A DNA stretch of 64,000 bases from Bacteroidota bacterium (lineage in GTDB: Bacteria; Bacteroidota; Bacteroidia; Cytophagales; Cyclobacteriaceae). The stretch is from the NCBI GenBank assembly GCA_023417065.1, contig JAEZGH010000139.1:1-64000 (forward strand). Reading direction: 5' to 3'. Shown piece after piece: positions 1 to 7,562 of this stretch. The translations under genes were made by a program, and so were the position numbers. Below the pieces are notes generated by a model, which was not told the origin of the DNA, ran no database searches, and saw only the letters and a list, made by a program, of their open reading frames with translations. The stretch's first letter is position 1; the number at the start of each line of letters is the position of its first letter.

Positions 1-42
1 TGAAACAATTAGATTCGTAACTTACGGTCATATGCAATCTAT

Positions 43-582
43 ATGAAGATATCTCCTTGGAACCCGCCTTACCTCGCTCTCAAAATCGTGATAGAACAGG
101 CCTATAATAGATGCGGATTAATAATCAGCAATGTGAAATACAATCCCGAAGGTACTGAGTATGGCGCTTCTTCCTTTCTCCTGGATGGTCACTCGATTGA
201 ACATAGGGTTTCCAAAGTAACACCCAAAAAAGCGGGGCAATTTGTTGCTATCTGGAAGCGGAATGAAAATGGAATAACAGAACCCTTTGATAGCTCCGAT
301 AAAATTGACTTCATCGTGATAACATCAAGATCAGGAAACGACATTGGACAGTTTGTTTTTCCAAAGTCAGTCCTGATTAAGCAAGGAATTATGTCCCACA
401 ATAGAAAGGGAGGGAAGCGTGGAATGCGGGTCTACCCGCCCTGGGATATCGCTCCCAACCTGCAGGCGGGGAAAAGTCAGTCGTGGCAGGTGAAATATTT
501 CTTCCTCATTAACGATGAAATCACGGCGAACCCCAGACTCGTAAGAAGCATGTTTTCGCGAATAGGCGAGGAGGGGCATTAG
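43..582 (+). CDS. MepB-like domain protein
   Basis: This is a 179-residue soluble protein with no signal peptide or membrane segment. The run of features 'GTEYGASSF', 'KTGQF'-like 'KKAGQFVAIWKR', 'GQFVFPK' and 'GGKRGMRVYPPW' matches the MepB-like family, named after the third gene of the Staphylococcus mepRAB locus; that family has no established biochemical activity. The length is normal for the family. It stands alone at the window edge and converges on the DUF4202 gene, so the context gives no role. The start ATG follows an AT-rich leader without a clear ribosome binding site. The family call is fairly secure; the function is unknown. Confidence 0.75.
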   Translation: MKISPWNPPYLALKIVIEQAYNRCGLIISNVKYNPEGTEYGASSFLLDGHSIEHRVSKVTPKKAGQFVAIWKRNENGITEPFDSSDKIDFIVITSRSGNDIGQFVFPKSVLIKQGIMSHNRKGGKRGMRVYPPWDIAPNLQAGKSQSWQVKYFFLINDEITANPRLVRSMFSRIGEEGH

Positions 583-609
583 CGCAGGCGTTACCCTGAG
601 AATCGGATA

Positions 610-1200
610 TCAGTTCCCGTCAACAGCGCTCTGCAACAAACCTTGAATCCGTTCACTGACCTTGATGGTGGACGCTTCCTGTATGGAGCGGGGTGACATT
701 TTCTTCAGCGTTTTCCGAAGAATATCTACAACCTTTTCATCCTCGTGTTGAGCAGCAAAATCTTCGAGGTAGTGCTCGATGAACACCAGGCACACCACGT
801 CTTCCAGTGTTTGGGTTTCTGGATTTGAATTCAGTTCTTTTTTCAGCAGGAGAAATTTTACCCTTTCAATCGTATCATCGTCATACCCCGCTTCATGAAG
901 AACTGGCTCAATGACTTCTGCATGGTGGAACTTCTCGGCGCTTCGCCATTGAAGGTACCCCTTGCGGTCCATTGGATAGGAATTGCGTGGAATCTCCCAA
1001 CGGCCGATGTGTTGCGCGCGCGCCGCCAGTAACAGGTGTTCCGGCGCATCAGGCGCATATTGATTCATGCGATCCGTCATGCGCTGACCATAGAGCAATT
1101 CCTTTGGAATAGCAGTTCCGTTGTGTGTTTCGGTGTGCGGATCGCGTGCATTGTATGCGTCGATCAGACTGTATGCTTTTTCAAGGTTTGCGTTTACCAT
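610..1200 (-). CDS. DUF4202 family protein of the nitrite reductase locus
   Basis: This is a 196-residue soluble protein. The features 'SLIDAYNARDP' near the N-terminus, 'HLLLAARAQHIGRWEIPR' (about residues 55-72), 'YPMDRKGYLQWR' and 'FHHAEV' mark it as DUF4202, a family without a proven function. The conserved histidines in a helical context resemble an HD-type fold, but this is only an impression. The gene starts 19 bp after the stop of the upstream SUMT gene on the same strand, so the two are very likely cotranscribed, divergently from nirBD. This position suggests an accessory role in nitrite reduction or sirohaem supply. Confidence 0.85.
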   Translation of the reverse strand: MVNANLEKAYSLIDAYNARDPHTETHNGTAIPKELLYGQRMTDRMNQYAPDAPEHLLLAARAQHIGRWEIPRNSYPMDRKGYLQWRSAEKFHHAEVIEPVLHEAGYDDDTIERVKFLLLKKELNSNPETQTLEDVVCLVFIEHYLEDFAAQHEDEKVVDILRKTLKKMSPRSIQEASTIKVSERIQGLLQSAVDGN

Positions 1201-1219
1201 GGAGAATGTTTCTCCGAAT

Positions 1220-1993
1220 TTAAACAGCGAGTTTCATTTTCACGGCTTCTTCTTCAGGAATTTGTGTGAGGCATGCTGAAGCTGCGACTTTGCCAATGAC
1301 GATTATACCAGGAGCAGATGGCTCCATTCCTTGCATTTGGTGCTCAAGAGAAGTAATGGATCCGGCGAAGATGTGCTGATCGGGCATTGTCGCATTGAGG
1401 ATCACGGCCGCGGGTTCGTTAACAGAGCGATGACCGCGAAATAACGTCATGATCTCTTTCAATTTGCTGAGCCCCATTAACACAACAACAGTAGCAGATG
1501 ATCTTGCCGCGAGCTCAAGATCACCGGAAAGTTTACCTGCGGCAGTCGTCCCTGTGATCACCCAGAAACTTTCACTGGCGCCGCGCCGCGTTACGGGAAT
1601 GCCTGCAGCGGCGGGCCCTGCAATAGCACTCGAAATTCCGGGTATCACACGTGCGTTGATGCCGTGCCGGCGGAGATAGTCCACTTCCTCAGAGCCTCGC
1701 CCGAATACATAAGGATCGCCGCCTTTTAAGCGTAGCACCCTGGAGAACCGCTGACTGTAAAACAGGATCATCTGGTTGATCTCATCCTGACTGAACCTGT
1801 GGTTGCCTTTGCGCTTGCCTACGTCTATCAACAGACATTCGGGCCGGGCATGCGCTAATATTTGATCGTTAACCAGGGCGTCGAACAGGATCACCTCAGC
1901 CTGTTCAAGCGCTCGAATTGCGCCTACAGTCATTAATTCGGGGTCTCCCGGTCCGGCTCCCGCCAATATCACACGTGTTTCTGTTGAGTACAT
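1220..1993 (-). CDS. cobA: uroporphyrinogen-III C-methyltransferase (SUMT)
   Basis: The 257-residue enzyme methylates uroporphyrinogen III at C2 and C7 with S-adenosylmethionine, giving precorrin-2, the precursor of sirohaem. Evidence is the N-terminal 'VILAGAGPGDPELMTVGA' motif, 'LFDALVNDQIL', the GGDP SAM site in 'RLKGGDPYVFGRGSEE', and 'VIPGISSAIAGPAAAGIPV'. It is a stand-alone SUMT without the CysG dehydrogenase/ferrochelatase part, so later steps must be encoded elsewhere. It is divergent from nirB, whose product needs sirohaem, and shares with it an intergenic region holding a TACGTA cluster. Co-induction with nirBD is therefore expected. The symbol could equally be sumT or nasF. Confidence 0.93.
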   Translation of the reverse strand: MYSTETRVILAGAGPGDPELMTVGAIRALEQAEVILFDALVNDQILAHARPECLLIDVGKRKGNHRFSQDEINQMILFYSQRFSRVLRLKGGDPYVFGRGSEEVDYLRRHGINARVIPGISSAIAGPAAAGIPVTRRGASESFWVITGTTAAGKLSGDLELAARSSATVVVLMGLSKLKEIMTLFRGHRSVNEPAAVILNATMPDQHIFAGSITSLEHQMQGMEPSAPGIIVIGKVAASACLTQIPEEEAVKMKLAV

Positions 1994-2006
1994 AATCTCT
2001 TGTGTT

Positions 2007-2075
2007 TACGTAAAAATACGTAATCAATTACTGATTATTCATGAAAAATACGTAAGATTACGTAATTATTACGGA
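2007..2075. promoter_or_regulatory. TACGTA palindrome cluster between cobA and nirB
   Basis: The palindrome TACGTA occurs at 2007-2012, 2017-2022, 2049-2054 and 2059-2064. A degenerate TACGGA follows at 2070-2075. Spacings are 10, 32, 10 and 11 bp, close to whole helical turns, so all copies lie on one face of the DNA. The flanks are A/T-rich, typically TACGTAA. The cluster fills the 106-bp divergent promoter region of cobA and nirBD. Because the same element recurs before the sensor kinase gene and before the porin operon, it is inferred to be the binding site of the regulon's activator, most simply the adjacent NarL-type regulator. Confidence 0.72.
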
Positions 2076-2099
2076 AGATTCACTTAAATCGTTTGCACT

Positions 2100-4595
2100 A
2101 TGGCTCGGATAATTGTCGTCGGTAACGGAATGGTCGGATACAAGTTCTGTGAGAAACTACGTAATCGCTCGTCACACGATATCATTGTATATGGTGAGGA
2201 GCCACGCCCCGCCTACGATCGCGTGCACCTGAGCAGTTACTTCTCAGGGACCACCTGCGATGAATTGTTACTCGCGCCGCGCGAGTGGTACGCAGAGAAT
2301 GACATTACTCTACACACGGGTGAGCTGGTTACGGAGATCTACCGCGAACAAAAGACGATCAAGACCCACACGGGTAAAACCGATACGTACGATTACCTGG
2401 TCCTTGCGACCGGATCCAGCGCTTTTGTTCCCAGGATCGAGGGCGTGGAACGCCATGGTGTATTCGTTTATCGCACTATCGAAGATCTTAATCAGATTCT
2501 TGCTTATGGTAAAAAGTGCCGCACAGGCGCTGTTATGGGAGGAGGACTTCTCGGACTCGAAGCGGCGAAGGCGTTGCTAGATCTAGGTCTCGAAACCCAT
2601 GTCGTTGAATATGCATCACGCCTTATGCCGCGTCAGATAGACGACGCAGGATCCACGGTACTGATTGGCAAACTTGCCGCACTTGGTATAACAGTGCATC
2701 TCGGAAAAGAAACGAAATGCATCGAAGGGAATGGAAAACTAGAGGGACTGTCATTTGCAGACGGTACACAATTACCTGTTGAGATGCTCGTCATCTCCGC
2801 CGGCATTCGTCCGCGCGACGAAGTGGCAAAGGCTGCGGGGATTAGTGTTCATCCCCGCGGTGGTATCCTCGTCGACGACCTCATGAAAACCAGCGATGAC
2901 AACATCTTCGCTATCGGTGAGGCTGTTGTCCATAACAATATGGTCTACGGATTGGTCGCCCCCGGCTATGAAATGGCGGAGGTTGTGGCCAGGCAGATCG
3001 CCAACGAACCTCTTCGTCAGTTCACGGGATTTGACATGTCAACGAAACTTAAACTGATCGGCGTGGATGTTGCAAGCTTTGGCGATCCCTTCGGAGAAGC
3101 GAGCCCGTCCATACCCATCGTATTTACAAACCCTGTTAACGGCACCTATAAGCGCATAAACATTACTCCTGACGGAAAGCACCTCCTAGGTGGGATACTC
3201 ATAGGAGACGCGTCACAATACAACATGCTTCACCAGATGGTGGTTAATCGCATGACGCTCCCCGAGGATCCGGCGTCCTTGATAGTCGGTGGAACAAAGA
3301 CTAACAACGACAATGCCGGCGTCAAGGGCTTACCAGATACGGCACAGATCTGTTCCTGTGAAAATATTTCCAAGGGAGAGATTGTCAGACAAATCACTGA
3401 ATGCGGCGCGTGCAGTCTCGATGACCTCAAGAAATCTACGAAAGCGTGTACAGGCTGCGGTGGATGTACTCCGCTGGTCAATGACCTTTTGAAGGTTACC
3501 CTCGAATCAATGGGACATAAGGTGAAGAAGTCGTTGTGTGAACATTTCGATTATACTCGTCAGGAGTTGTTTGATCTTATCAGAATCAAAAATATCAGGA
3601 ACTTTGAGGAGCTTATTGATCTCCACGGCCGCGGTGACGGTTGTGAGATATGCAAACCCGCTGCCGCGTCGCTGTTTGCAAGTATATGGAATGACGCTAT
3701 CCTCGAGCAGGAAACTATTCAGGATACCAACGACAGATTCCTCGCCAACATTCAGCGTGGGGGTACCTACTCCGTTGTGCCACGCATTCCCGGAGGCGAA
3801 ATCACGCCGGAAAAACTGATGGCGCTCGGAAGGATTGCGCAGAAGTGGGACCTCTATACAAAGATCACCGGCGGACAACGTATAGACATGTTCGGGGCGC
3901 GAGTTGAACAGCTCCCTGAAATCTGGGCGGAACTCATCGCTGAGGGATTTGAAAGCGGTCATGCCTATGGCAAGGCCCTCCGTACAGTCAAAAGCTGTGT
4001 GGGAAGTACCTGGTGTCGCTATGGTGTTCAGGACTCAGTTTCGTATGCCGTGTTTATCGAGAATCGCTACAAGGGTATTCGCGCACCGCATAAAATCAAG
4101 GGTGCCGTTTCGGGATGTATACGCGAATGTGCGGAAGCTCAGTCGAAGGATTTTGGTGTCATCGCGACGGAGAAAGGATGGAATCTCTACGTATGCGGCA
4201 ATGGGGGCGCCAGACCTCAGCATGCAAAACTCCTCGTGGCTGACGTCGATACGGAAACCTGTACAAAACTGATCGACCGGTTCCTGGCATTCTATATCAA
4301 GACAGCCGATCCTCTGACGCGCACGGCGACGTGGCTGAATAAGCTCGACGGCGGCCTCGACTATCTCTATGACGTTATCGTGAACGATTCCATCGGAATA
4401 GCCACCGAACTTGAAGAGCATATGAATACACTGATCGGGACCTATCACTGTGAATGGAAGAAGGTCGTGGATGATCCGTCACTCAAGGCGCAGTTCAAAC
4501 ATTTTGTCAACGCCGACGAACCCGATCCGACTTTGGAATTTGTCGACATGCGCGGGCAGAAACGTCCGGTTGACTGGAACATAAAAACATTGTAA
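2100..4595 (+). CDS. nirB: NAD(P)H nitrite reductase, large subunit NirB
   Basis: The 831-residue cytoplasmic enzyme reduces nitrite to ammonium. The N-terminal third is an FAD/NAD(P)H oxidoreductase ('VVGNGMVGYKFCEKL', then 'MGGGLLGLEAAKALL'). A BFD-like [2Fe-2S] domain follows with 'ICSCENISKGEI' and 'CTGCGGC'. The C-terminal third is the sirohaem/[4Fe-4S] domain with cluster ligands C633-x5-C639 and C673-x3-C677. All redox centres are intact and the length equals classical NirB (about 850). nirD starts 18 bp after the stop. The promoter region is shared with cobA and carries the TACGTA cluster. The nitrate context suggests an assimilatory role. Confidence 0.96.
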   Translation: MARIIVVGNGMVGYKFCEKLRNRSSHDIIVYGEEPRPAYDRVHLSSYFSGTTCDELLLAPREWYAENDITLHTGELVTEIYREQKTIKTHTGKTDTYDYLVLATGSSAFVPRIEGVERHGVFVYRTIEDLNQILAYGKKCRTGAVMGGGLLGLEAAKALLDLGLETHVVEYASRLMPRQIDDAGSTVLIGKLAALGITVHLGKETKCIEGNGKLEGLSFADGTQLPVEMLVISAGIRPRDEVAKAAGISVHPRGGILVDDLMKTSDDNIFAIGEAVVHNNMVYGLVAPGYEMAEVVARQIANEPLRQFTGFDMSTKLKLIGVDVASFGDPFGEASPSIPIVFTNPVNGTYKRINITPDGKHLLGGILIGDASQYNMLHQMVVNRMTLPEDPASLIVGGTKTNNDNAGVKGLPDTAQICSCENISKGEIVRQITECGACSLDDLKKSTKACTGCGGCTPLVNDLLKVTLESMGHKVKKSLCEHFDYTRQELFDLIRIKNIRNFEELIDLHGRGDGCEICKPAAASLFASIWNDAILEQETIQDTNDRFLANIQRGGTYSVVPRIPGGEITPEKLMALGRIAQKWDLYTKITGGQRIDMFGARVEQLPEIWAELIAEGFESGHAYGKALRTVKSCVGSTWCRYGVQDSVSYAVFIENRYKGIRAPHKIKGAVSGCIRECAEAQSKDFGVIATEKGWNLYVCGNGGARPQHAKLLVADVDTETCTKLIDRFLAFYIKTADPLTRTATWLNKLDGGLDYLYDVIVNDSIGIATELEEHMNTLIGTYHCEWKKVVDDPSLKAQFKHFVNADEPDPTLEFVDMRGQKRPVDWNIKTL

Positions 4596-4613
4596 ACCGA
4601 AACAACTTATCGT

Positions 4614-4991
4614 ATGGAAATGCATAAAAACGCAGGCAGAAAGACAGTCTCCGAAGCTGAAACGATCTGGTACAAGGCGGCACCTGTTGAAGCGTTCCCT
4701 CAAAACGGCGGGGCGTGTATCAAATACAAGGATATGCAGATTGCTGTTTTTAACTTCACCCGTCGCGGTGAATGGTATGCCTGTCAGAACCAGTGTCCCC
4801 ATAAAATGCAAATGATCCTGTCACGCGGGATTATAGGGTCAGCCAACGACGAGCCCAAAGTAGCATGTCCCTTTCATAAAAGAGCTTTCTCCCTTAAGAC
4901 GGGCTCATGCCTGAACGCCGAAGACTGCTCGATATCGGTTTTCCCCGTAAAGATCGAGAGCGGCTGGGTTATGATCAGTGTTCCAGCGTGA
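4614..4991 (+). CDS. nirD: nitrite reductase small subunit NirD (Rieske-type)
   Basis: This 125-residue Rieske-fold subunit partners NirB. Unlike Escherichia coli NirD, which as I recall lacks cluster ligands, this protein keeps both ligand pairs, C-x-H in 'NQCPHKMQ' and C-x2-H in 'ACPFHKRAF'. It can therefore bind a [2Fe-2S] cluster, as in Bacillus NasE-type subunits. It is cotranscribed with nirB (18-bp gap). Two ATG codons lie close together at the start (4614 and 4620); the first is used here. Confidence 0.92.
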   Translation: MEMHKNAGRKTVSEAETIWYKAAPVEAFPQNGGACIKYKDMQIAVFNFTRRGEWYACQNQCPHKMQMILSRGIIGSANDEPKVACPFHKRAFSLKTGSCLNAEDCSISVFPVKIESGWVMISVPA

Positions 4992-5025
4992 TCACGTAGT
5001 TATTGAGGCTATTGTTTCAAAATAA

Positions 5026-5043
5026 TACGTAACTTCGTACGTA
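5026..5043. promoter_or_regulatory. TACGTA pair abutting the sensor kinase start
   Basis: Two exact TACGTA palindromes lie at 5026-5031 and 5038-5043, 12 bp apart, in the 52-bp gap between nirD and the kinase gene. The second ends at the base before the assumed ATG at 5044. A related CACGTA lies at 4993-4998. The element matches those at 2007-2075 and 9600-9674. It suggests separate, possibly autoregulated expression of the sensor/regulator pair. The position so near the start codon would suit repression, or the true start may lie downstream. Confidence 0.6.
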
Positions 5044-6894
5044 ATGACGCTGAAGTTTGATCGGGGATCGCATAAGACCAACCAGTTTGCAAAGCTGGGG
5101 ATGTGGTACATTTTGGCGCTCAGTATCATTGTGCTGGTGGCCGTGATCGGGCAGATCCTTATTCAGCAACACTTGCACAAACAGGACAGTGATTCGCGGA
5201 TCGTCAACCTCGCGGGTACGCAGCGCTACCGCAGTCAGTCAATTGCAAAGTCGGCGTTGCTTCTCTACAACAACATGTCGCATGCTCAGTATGCTGATCC
5301 GGTTCAGTCGCTGGATACGTTACTGGCGCGATGGCGACGCGCGCACTACGCCCTTCAAAACGGTGATCCTGAACTCGACCTTCCTGGAGACAACAGCGAG
5401 ACTATCCGCACCATGTTCCGCGAAATAGAACCCTACTTCCTCGGTATTTATGAAAACGCTAACACAATCCTGGACTTCAAGCGCGGAATGCATAACGATA
5501 CCGCTGCTGTTAGTCGGGCGATGGCTTCTCTCCTCGAGAATGAATACATCTTTCTTCAGAAGATGGATCAGATTGTGTTTCAGTACGACTATGAAGCCAA
5601 GGAAAAGGTCGCGACCCTCAGTCGGCTTGAGTACATTCTATTGGGCGTTTCCATCATAGTGATATTCCTGGAAATTGTTTTCGTCTTCAGGCCAACAACT
5701 ATTCAGGTGAACAAGACGATGAATCAACTGATTTCATCTGAGAAAAACGCGAAGAAGCTATCCAAGGAAATTGGCGTTCTCTACGCTTCTTTGGAGAAGA
5801 GCTATGAGGAGCTTTCCAACGTAAACCTGCCGCCGGAAAATCCGCGTCTGTATGCCAGGACCGATCGCGGCGGAAACGTAATTTTTGTTTCGGATCTGTA
5901 TACAGAACTCACGGGTGTTGAAGAAAAGATTTCCGCTGTTCCGCTTATAGAGTTCTTTCCGGGCTCCGGACTGACGGAAGACTGGTTTGAAGAAGTTATT
6001 GATTTGTTATCCGAAGGTCATACCTGGCAGGGGGTGATTTCATTCGAAGCAGCGGCCACGTCCCGTCACTGGATCGACGTAACGATTGTCCCCGCATACA
6101 ACGAAGGTTCGGAAATCGAAGAATGGCTGGTCCTCGGATCAGACATCACGCTGCAAAAGCGCGCCGAGCAAACGATGATCGAAAAGAACCGCGCTTCGAT
6201 CGAGAAGAAGGTGAATCAGCAGAAGTTCAGGTCTGTTCTCATTCTGGAGGGGCAGGAGGAGGAGCGAAAACGCCTTGCGATGGATATCCACGATGGTATC
6301 GGCCAGATGCTTACGTCACTGAAATTTCAGATTGAATCCATTGATTTTACGCGGAGAACGGAAGAGCTTCAGAACAAGTTGAATGAGATCCGTCAGTTGA
6401 TCGCCGAAGTTATACGGGAGGTGCGACGAGTTACGTTCAACCTGAAGCCAACTGTCCTGAGCGACTACGGCCTTGAAGCGGCACTGAACGTTTTCGTGAG
6501 GGAGATCGGAAAGTTTTCAAATATAGAATTGACGTATTCATCGAACGCTGACAGCTCACTTCGTTTGTCCAGGAAAGTGGAAAACAATATTTTTCGGATT
6601 ATTCAGGAAGCAATTAACAATGCGATCAAATACAGTTCTGCTTCCCGGATCGACGTTACATTGGAGCAAAACGACTCGGAGATAACGATACGTGTAGCGG
6701 ACAATGGACAGGGCTTTGATGAGAAGCTGGTTGAAAAACGAAATGCGAATATCGAGTCGGGCCGTGGGTTTTTCAATATGTATGAACGCACAGAATACAT
6801 CAACGGTAATCTCAATGTGAAGTCGGCCCCCGGAAAAGGGACTGTCATTACGTTAACAGTGCCGGTGATGAACGCGGTAGCTCTTGAACAATAG
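5044..6894 (+). CDS. NarX-like nitrate/nitrite sensor histidine kinase
   Basis: The 616-residue membrane kinase has TM1 at about residues 20-42 and TM2 at about 196-215. The region between them is a PilJ/NarX-type sensor module, with a P-box-like stretch at 53-69 ('VNLAGTQRYRSQSIAKS') resembling the nitrate-binding helix of NarX. A coiled coil (225-258), a PAS domain (about 265-375) and a HisKA_3 module follow, with phospho-acceptor His416 in 'DIHDGIGQML'. A HATPase_c domain ends the protein (about 515-612, 'DNGQGFD', 'GRGFF'). It is translationally coupled to the downstream NarL-type regulator. Met20 (5101) is an alternative start, but the first ATG leaves a plausible cytoplasmic tail. It probably senses nitrate or nitrite in the periplasm. 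Confidence 0.88.
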   Translation: MTLKFDRGSHKTNQFAKLGMWYILALSIIVLVAVIGQILIQQHLHKQDSDSRIVNLAGTQRYRSQSIAKSALLLYNNMSHAQYADPVQSLDTLLARWRRAHYALQNGDPELDLPGDNSETIRTMFREIEPYFLGIYENANTILDFKRGMHNDTAAVSRAMASLLENEYIFLQKMDQIVFQYDYEAKEKVATLSRLEYILLGVSIIVIFLEIVFVFRPTTIQVNKTMNQLISSEKNAKKLSKEIGVLYASLEKSYEELSNVNLPPENPRLYARTDRGGNVIFVSDLYTELTGVEEKISAVPLIEFFPGSGLTEDWFEEVIDLLSEGHTWQGVISFEAAATSRHWIDVTIVPAYNEGSEIEEWLVLGSDITLQKRAEQTMIEKNRASIEKKVNQQKFRSVLILEGQEEERKRLAMDIHDGIGQMLTSLKFQIESIDFTRRTEELQNKLNEIRQLIAEVIREVRRVTFNLKPTVLSDYGLEAALNVFVREIGKFSNIELTYSSNADSSLRLSRKVENNIFRIIQEAINNAIKYSSASRIDVTLEQNDSEITIRVADNGQGFDEKLVEKRNANIESGRGFFNMYERTEYINGNLNVKSAPGKGTVITLTVPVMNAVALEQ

Positions 6895-6898
6895 ACCT

Positions 6899-7555
6899 AT
6901 GGATGCAATAAGGATAGTACTGGCTGATGATCATGTGCTCGTAAGGAATGGCATCAAGGCGATGCTGGAATCAGATCATGATATCAAGGTAATCGGCGAG
7001 GCCGGCAATGGCGTTGAAGCGCTGGAGGCAGCCAAGAAGCTCCATCCCGATATACTTGTGCTGGATATCAGGATGCCGGAAATGAATGGCCTTGAAGCAG
7101 CGTCGCAGTTATCAGGTTTCTCGCCGGCCACCAAGGCGGTGATTTTGTCGATGCACGATTCCGAGGAGTACGTCTTGCAGGCACTGGACGCTGGTGCGTA
7201 CGGCTATCTTTTGAAAGACACCGATAAGAACGAATTCATCAAGGCGCTGAAGCAGGTCTATTCCGGATCAAAGTACTTCAGCGGTGGTGTCTCCAACATC
7301 CTCGCCAACAGGCTGCTTGGATCGCGACCCGCTCCTGGCCGGAGTTCGGTAGAAGTAGATGCGTACCACCTGACAAAACGCGAACGCGAGATCCTGCGCA
7401 TGGTCATCGATGGAAAACACAACCGTGACATCGCTGAGGCTTCAGGGAAGAGCGTTCGCACGATTGAAACTCACCGCTTCAATATCATGAAAAAGCTGGG
7501 GGTCAATAACGCGATTGACATGGTCAACAAGGCGATTAAGGAGAACCTTGTTTAA
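6899..7555 (+). CDS. NarL/FixJ-type response regulator
   Basis: The 218-residue cytoplasmic regulator has a receiver domain (acidic pair D10-D11, phospho-acceptor D56 in 'LVLDIRMPEMNG', conserved K in 'YLLKDTDK'). Its C-terminal LuxR/NarL helix-turn-helix includes 'LTKREREILRMV', 'IAEASGKSVRTIETH' and 'NIMKKLGV'. The ATG at 6899 lies 4 bp after the kinase stop codon; a TTG at 6884 in the same frame is less likely. It is the natural partner of the NarX-like kinase and the best candidate to bind the TACGTA clusters of this locus. The mRNA end forms a hairpin shared with the convergent hydrolase gene. Confidence 0.9.
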   Translation: MDAIRIVLADDHVLVRNGIKAMLESDHDIKVIGEAGNGVEALEAAKKLHPDILVLDIRMPEMNGLEAASQLSGFSPATKAVILSMHDSEEYVLQALDAGAYGYLLKDTDKNEFIKALKQVYSGSKYFSGGVSNILANRLLGSRPAPGRSSVEVDAYHLTKREREILRMVIDGKHNRDIAEASGKSVRTIETHRFNIMKKLGVNNAIDMVNKAIKENLV

Positions 7556-7562
7556 GGTTCTC
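7541..7562. terminator. hairpin spanning both convergent stop codons
   Basis: GAGAACCTT at 7541-7549 and AAGGTTCTC at 7554-7562 form a perfect 9-bp stem with a 4-nt loop. The stem includes the stop codon of the response regulator (7553-7555) and reaches into the stop of the minus-strand hydrolase (7561-7563). No U-run follows on either strand, so it may protect 3' ends rather than act as a classical intrinsic terminator. Confidence 0.55.
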
